DNA of 8,747 nucleotides from the NCBI GenBank assembly GCA_031285485.1, contig JAITWC010000025.1, positions 1-8,747 on the forward strand. Direction: 5' to 3'. Made by a program: the position numbers and the translations under genes. Below, one piece after another: positions 7,701 through 8,747 of the stretch; the stretch's first letter is position 1; the number at the start of each line of letters is the position of its first letter. The notes beneath the pieces are model-generated. The model worked only from the letters and a program-made list of their open reading frames with translations. It did no database searches and was not told the origin of the DNA. Source of the stretch: Alistipes sp. GTDB lineage: Bacteria > Bacteroidota > Bacteroidia > Bacteroidales > Rikenellaceae.

Positions 7701-7893
7701 GTACATCGAATACTACCTGCGATTCGACGGCCGCAAGGCCGACCTCGTGGCCGAGGAGTGGACGCAGAAGTTCCGCGACCTCGACGCCCTCTGTCGCCTC
7801 GCCGCACTCTACGGACGAACCAAACAATACGAGTCGATAGACGCCTACCTCGACCTCTTCGGAACCGACGAAGCCGAGGCCCCCGAAGAGTAA
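4732..7893 (+). CDS. DUF2723 polytopic membrane protein, GT-C glycosyltransferase-like
   Basis: This 1053-residue inner-membrane protein belongs to the DUF2723 family (PF11028), which is abundant in Bacteroidetes and, to my knowledge, treated as a glycosyltransferase family (CAZy GT117) linked to protein O-glycosylation. The N-terminal half has about nine predicted membrane helices (about 11-28, 78-98, 126-142, 155-172, 184-203, 205-215, 224-241, 271-289, 297-315). The first external loop carries DWWDCMEF (32-39) and KLEVGHPPGAP (45-55), the expected GT-C acidic site. Further family blocks are SAVESEVY (148-155), NSNRPDNPYALLSLMGREQYG (about 328-348), ERDYIYAGSFYAFSIWIGLG (560-579) and GDNDTFPLWYNQE (653-665). 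More helices lie at about 510-526, 533-551, 564-592 and 602-619, followed by a soluble C-terminal part of about 430 residues. The usual WDCGEF reads WDCMEF here. The gene is second in the pair with DUF6261 and ends 30 bp before a strong terminator. Donor and acceptor are not known from sequence. Confidence 0.92.
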   Translation: MTGFKKYNDLAGWIVFAVSLAVYAATAAPAADWWDCMEFTATSHKLEVGHPPGAPLFMMVMRLFTMLSLGNAEWAGFAANMGSCVASALCILFMFWTITRLARKMYAPDADGKGAEFDPADMTHVWTVIGAGAVGSLAYAFTDTFWFSAVESEVYAMSSMFTALVVWLMMRWEEVADEPHSNRWLILIAYMMGLSIGVHILNLLTIPALVFVWYFRKGGTVTARGVALALAAAGGIVLAVYKMIMPWTVNVGAWLDRVFVNSLGLPVNSGMVAWVLALFALVALGVWYTHRSGRVLWNTVLLCVGVIMVGYSSYASVVIRSSVNPPMNSNRPDNPYALLSLMGREQYGTDAFMLHGPSYSSPPDGYKYSDRWYLGEDGKYQSRRTLSDYTYFPGTETLFPRMFDYNSAAGYENWMGEVRTRTVRVPGYSETFEVPTFGEHVRYFFTYQLNFMYWRYFMWNFVGRQDDIQGRGDLVHGNWLSGVGPVDALYLGPQDGLPGEVERNPGRNTFFFLPFLLGLLGLIAQLSRDRRGFTIVVWLFVMMGLALVVYFNIKPGAPRERDYIYAGSFYAFSIWIGLGVLWIQELVAGLFGGKLRGHRASAAVATAVCALVPGLLIAQGWDDHDRSGRAIGHDLGYNELVSTLPNSIIMNFGDNDTFPLWYNQEVENLRPDVRIMNMSYIGADWYIEQMRHAYNESAPVPLTIPLETYRDNPIIEVDAVIDGARPLKSVMDFVASSDPASKKAPMYEDQRPADFIPTKTLTIPVNKANALAAGIVRPEDAHLMVDSIEFTLPKGSVDGPQLVLLDMLSNFDWRRPIYSTYPQLFIDVGLGDWLQTDGWAYRLVPIRTPYAATDWGYGRIDAERTYDLLMNEYRYGNAKDPRVRIDYNSVVNLQFVRAFPAFVRLANRFIDGDDRASAALTVDSADVELPATDGRRRAVEVLDRALEEYPLTKFDYDFGSHYPMIDAYYAAGAVDRADVLLEDYANTLQEYIEYYLRFDGRKADLVAEEWTQKFRDLDALCRLAALYGRTKQYESIDAYLDLFGTDEAEAPEE

Positions 7894-7922
7894 AAGAAAG
7901 TTTCTCTTTGTACTTGATTCAC

Positions 7923-7962
7923 AAAAGAATCCCGCCTCAAAAATTGAAGACGGGATTCTTTT
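7923..7962 (+). terminator. Rho-independent terminator after the DUF2723 gene
   Basis: AAAAGAATCCCG (7923-7934) and CGGGATTCTTTT (7951-7962) form a perfect 12-bp stem, with a smaller TCAA/TTGA pairing possible inside the 16-nt loop. The arm ends in a T-run on the plus strand and, by symmetry, on the minus strand, so it may act in both directions. It lies 30 bp after the stop at 7893 and marks the right end of the well-preserved core. Confidence 0.88.
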
Positions 7963-7994
7963 CATTTCCGAGTCAACACATTATCCGGCGGGTA

Positions 7995-8648
7995 ATGTGC
8001 TCTCGTTTTTTTCAGCTATTGATTAACGCCATCCTTCGGTTTGGATCAACGTCCCCTTGTTGCGTTGTATCTGACGGGATGGAGTGGACGAAAGCGGCCA
8101 ACCTCAATCACCGGTGCATCCGTTTCGGTAACGGAGTGTTTGTAACGGTGGGAACATCCAATCTTTACGGCGATGGCGGCACGCTCTACACCACCACCGA
8201 TGGCATTACTTTCGTGCAAAGGGCCACTCCCCGGCGGCTGCAGGGTAAAGTAGCCTGTCACGATGGCCTTTGGGCAGCCCTTTGTGAGTATGGCGTCATT
8301 ACCTCTACGGATGCCATAACCTGGACCCACAAAGACATTACCAATGATGCTCAGGATCAGTTGCAACATTGCCAAGACCTGTGGGTGTGTTCGGGCAACG
8401 GCAAGATATGGACTTCCGCCGATGGCGCCGTGTGGACGCAACGCTCCAATCCGACAGGTACTCAATCGCCCTCCTTTTTTTATTACGGAGGGAAATATCT
8501 CTCATTCCATGCGGGCAAAATATACACGACAACCGATTTTATAACGTGGGCAACGGTTACCGACAGCACATCCGTTCACTGCAGTGAAGGCTTCCATACG
8601 CATGAAGGCGGATTGGTTGTGTTTGGCGGTCTGGAGTTCCTAACTTAG
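7995..8648 (+). pseudogene. Fragment of a repeat-built beta-propeller-like protein, truncated by an insertion sequence
   Basis: From about 8050 the frame encodes recurring blade motifs of the type 'Y-T-T-D-G-I-T-W': VSDGMEW, TTTDGITF, STDAITW, SADGAVW and TTTDFITW. They alternate with stretches such as FGNGVFVTVGTS, DGLWAALCEYG, CQDLWVCSGNGK and YYGGKYLSF. This pattern fits BNR/sialidase-like or WD40-like propellers seen in phage tail, adhesin and cell-surface proteins. I cannot name the family. The frame ends at TAG 8646-8648, two bases before the IS inverted repeat, right after a blade opening (GGLVVFGGLE), so the C-terminus is lost. The 5' end is unclear: ATG 7995 and ATG 8079 are both in frame, but sequence before the first blade has no clear domain or signal peptide and the gene may be cut there too. 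Codon use is less GC-rich than the core genes, which suggests transferred DNA. Confidence 0.6.
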
Positions 8649-8649
8649 C

Positions 8650-8668
8650 CCGCACAAAAAGTTAAGCC
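8650..8668 (+). repeat. Left terminal inverted repeat of the right IS3-family element
   Basis: CCGCACAAAAAGTTAAGCC is the exact reverse complement of 72-90. It marks the left end of a second copy of the same or a very close insertion sequence, whose orfA starts 23 bp further on. Confidence 0.85.
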
Positions 8669-8686
8669 AAAACAAAACTTAACTTT
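8658..8686 (+). promoter_or_regulatory. Hairpin over the orfA promoter/leader of the IS
   Basis: AAAGTTAAG (8658-8666) and CTTAACTTT (8678-8686) are a perfect 9-bp inverted repeat with an 11-nt loop, ending 5 bp before the orfA ATG. The right arm overlaps TAACTTTG (8680-8687), an exact TAnnTTTG match that could be an internal -7 site. A hairpin here could limit translation of orfA from read-through transcripts, as shown for some other insertion sequences. For this element that is inference. Confidence 0.4.
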
Positions 8687-8691
8687 GGGCA

Positions 8692-8747
8692 ATGGAAAAG
8701 AGCATTGAAAAAAGGAATTACGATCGTGCGTTCAAGGAGCGCGCGGT
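8692..8747 (+). CDS. IS3-family transposase OrfA, N-terminal start (partial)
   Basis: ATG 8692 opens MEKSIEKRNYDRAFKERA, which runs off the right edge of the window. A start of the type '(Y/F)D.AFKE.AV' is characteristic of the helix-turn-helix OrfA protein of IS3-family elements. That protein binds the terminal repeats and is normally joined to OrfB by programmed frameshifting. The position just inside the inverted repeat at 8650-8668 supports the start. The orientation is the same as the transposase end at 1-78, so the two copies are direct repeats about 8.6 kb apart. Confidence 0.82.
   Translation, partial: MEKSIEKRNYDRAFKERA

Overview
The window looks like a chromosomal segment of a GC-rich member of the Bacteroidales, most likely Rikenellaceae/Alistipes-like. 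Three things suggest this. The CysS and RF2 sequences are of Bacteroidetes type. Two families largely confined to Bacteroidetes (DUF6261 and DUF2723) are present. The best promoter-like sites fit the Bacteroidetes -7 element TAnnTTTG rather than an E. coli -10 box. The genus is inference; no rRNA is present to fix it.

Layout from left to right: (1) 1-90, the 3' end of an IS3-family insertion sequence (C-terminus of the transposase plus terminal inverted repeat). (2) 91-835, a decayed stretch of lower GC: a frameshifted gene remnant of unknown function, a hairpin terminator facing left, an AT-rich patch with nothing recognisable (about 527-685), and a short remnant of a cutC-type gene that runs into the 3' end of prfB. 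(3) 836-3410, the leftward pair cysS-prfB, 7 bp apart and intact. (4) 3411-3870, a divergent intergenic region holding two head-to-head promoter-like sites and a 42-bp tandem repeat of five to six units. (5) 3871-7893, a rightward pair: a DUF6261 helical protein and a large DUF2723 polytopic membrane protein (GT-C glycosyltransferase-like), 30 bp apart. (6) 7923-7962, a strong terminator hairpin. (7) About 7995-8648, a fragment of a repeat-built beta-propeller protein, lower in GC, cut off by (8) 8650-8747, the 5' end of a second IS3-family copy in the same orientation, with the same 19-bp inverted repeat as the left copy.

The core (836-7893) is therefore ordinary, well-preserved chromosome: translation genes on one side and a probable envelope/glycosylation gene on the other. 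Each edge is a scar made of gene fragments and an insertion sequence. No defence system, CRISPR array, tRNA or rRNA was found. The points most worth a second look are the 42-bp minisatellite between the divergent operons, the directly oriented IS pair that brackets two normally essential genes, the cutC remnant, and an RF2 gene that lacks the usual autoregulatory frameshift.
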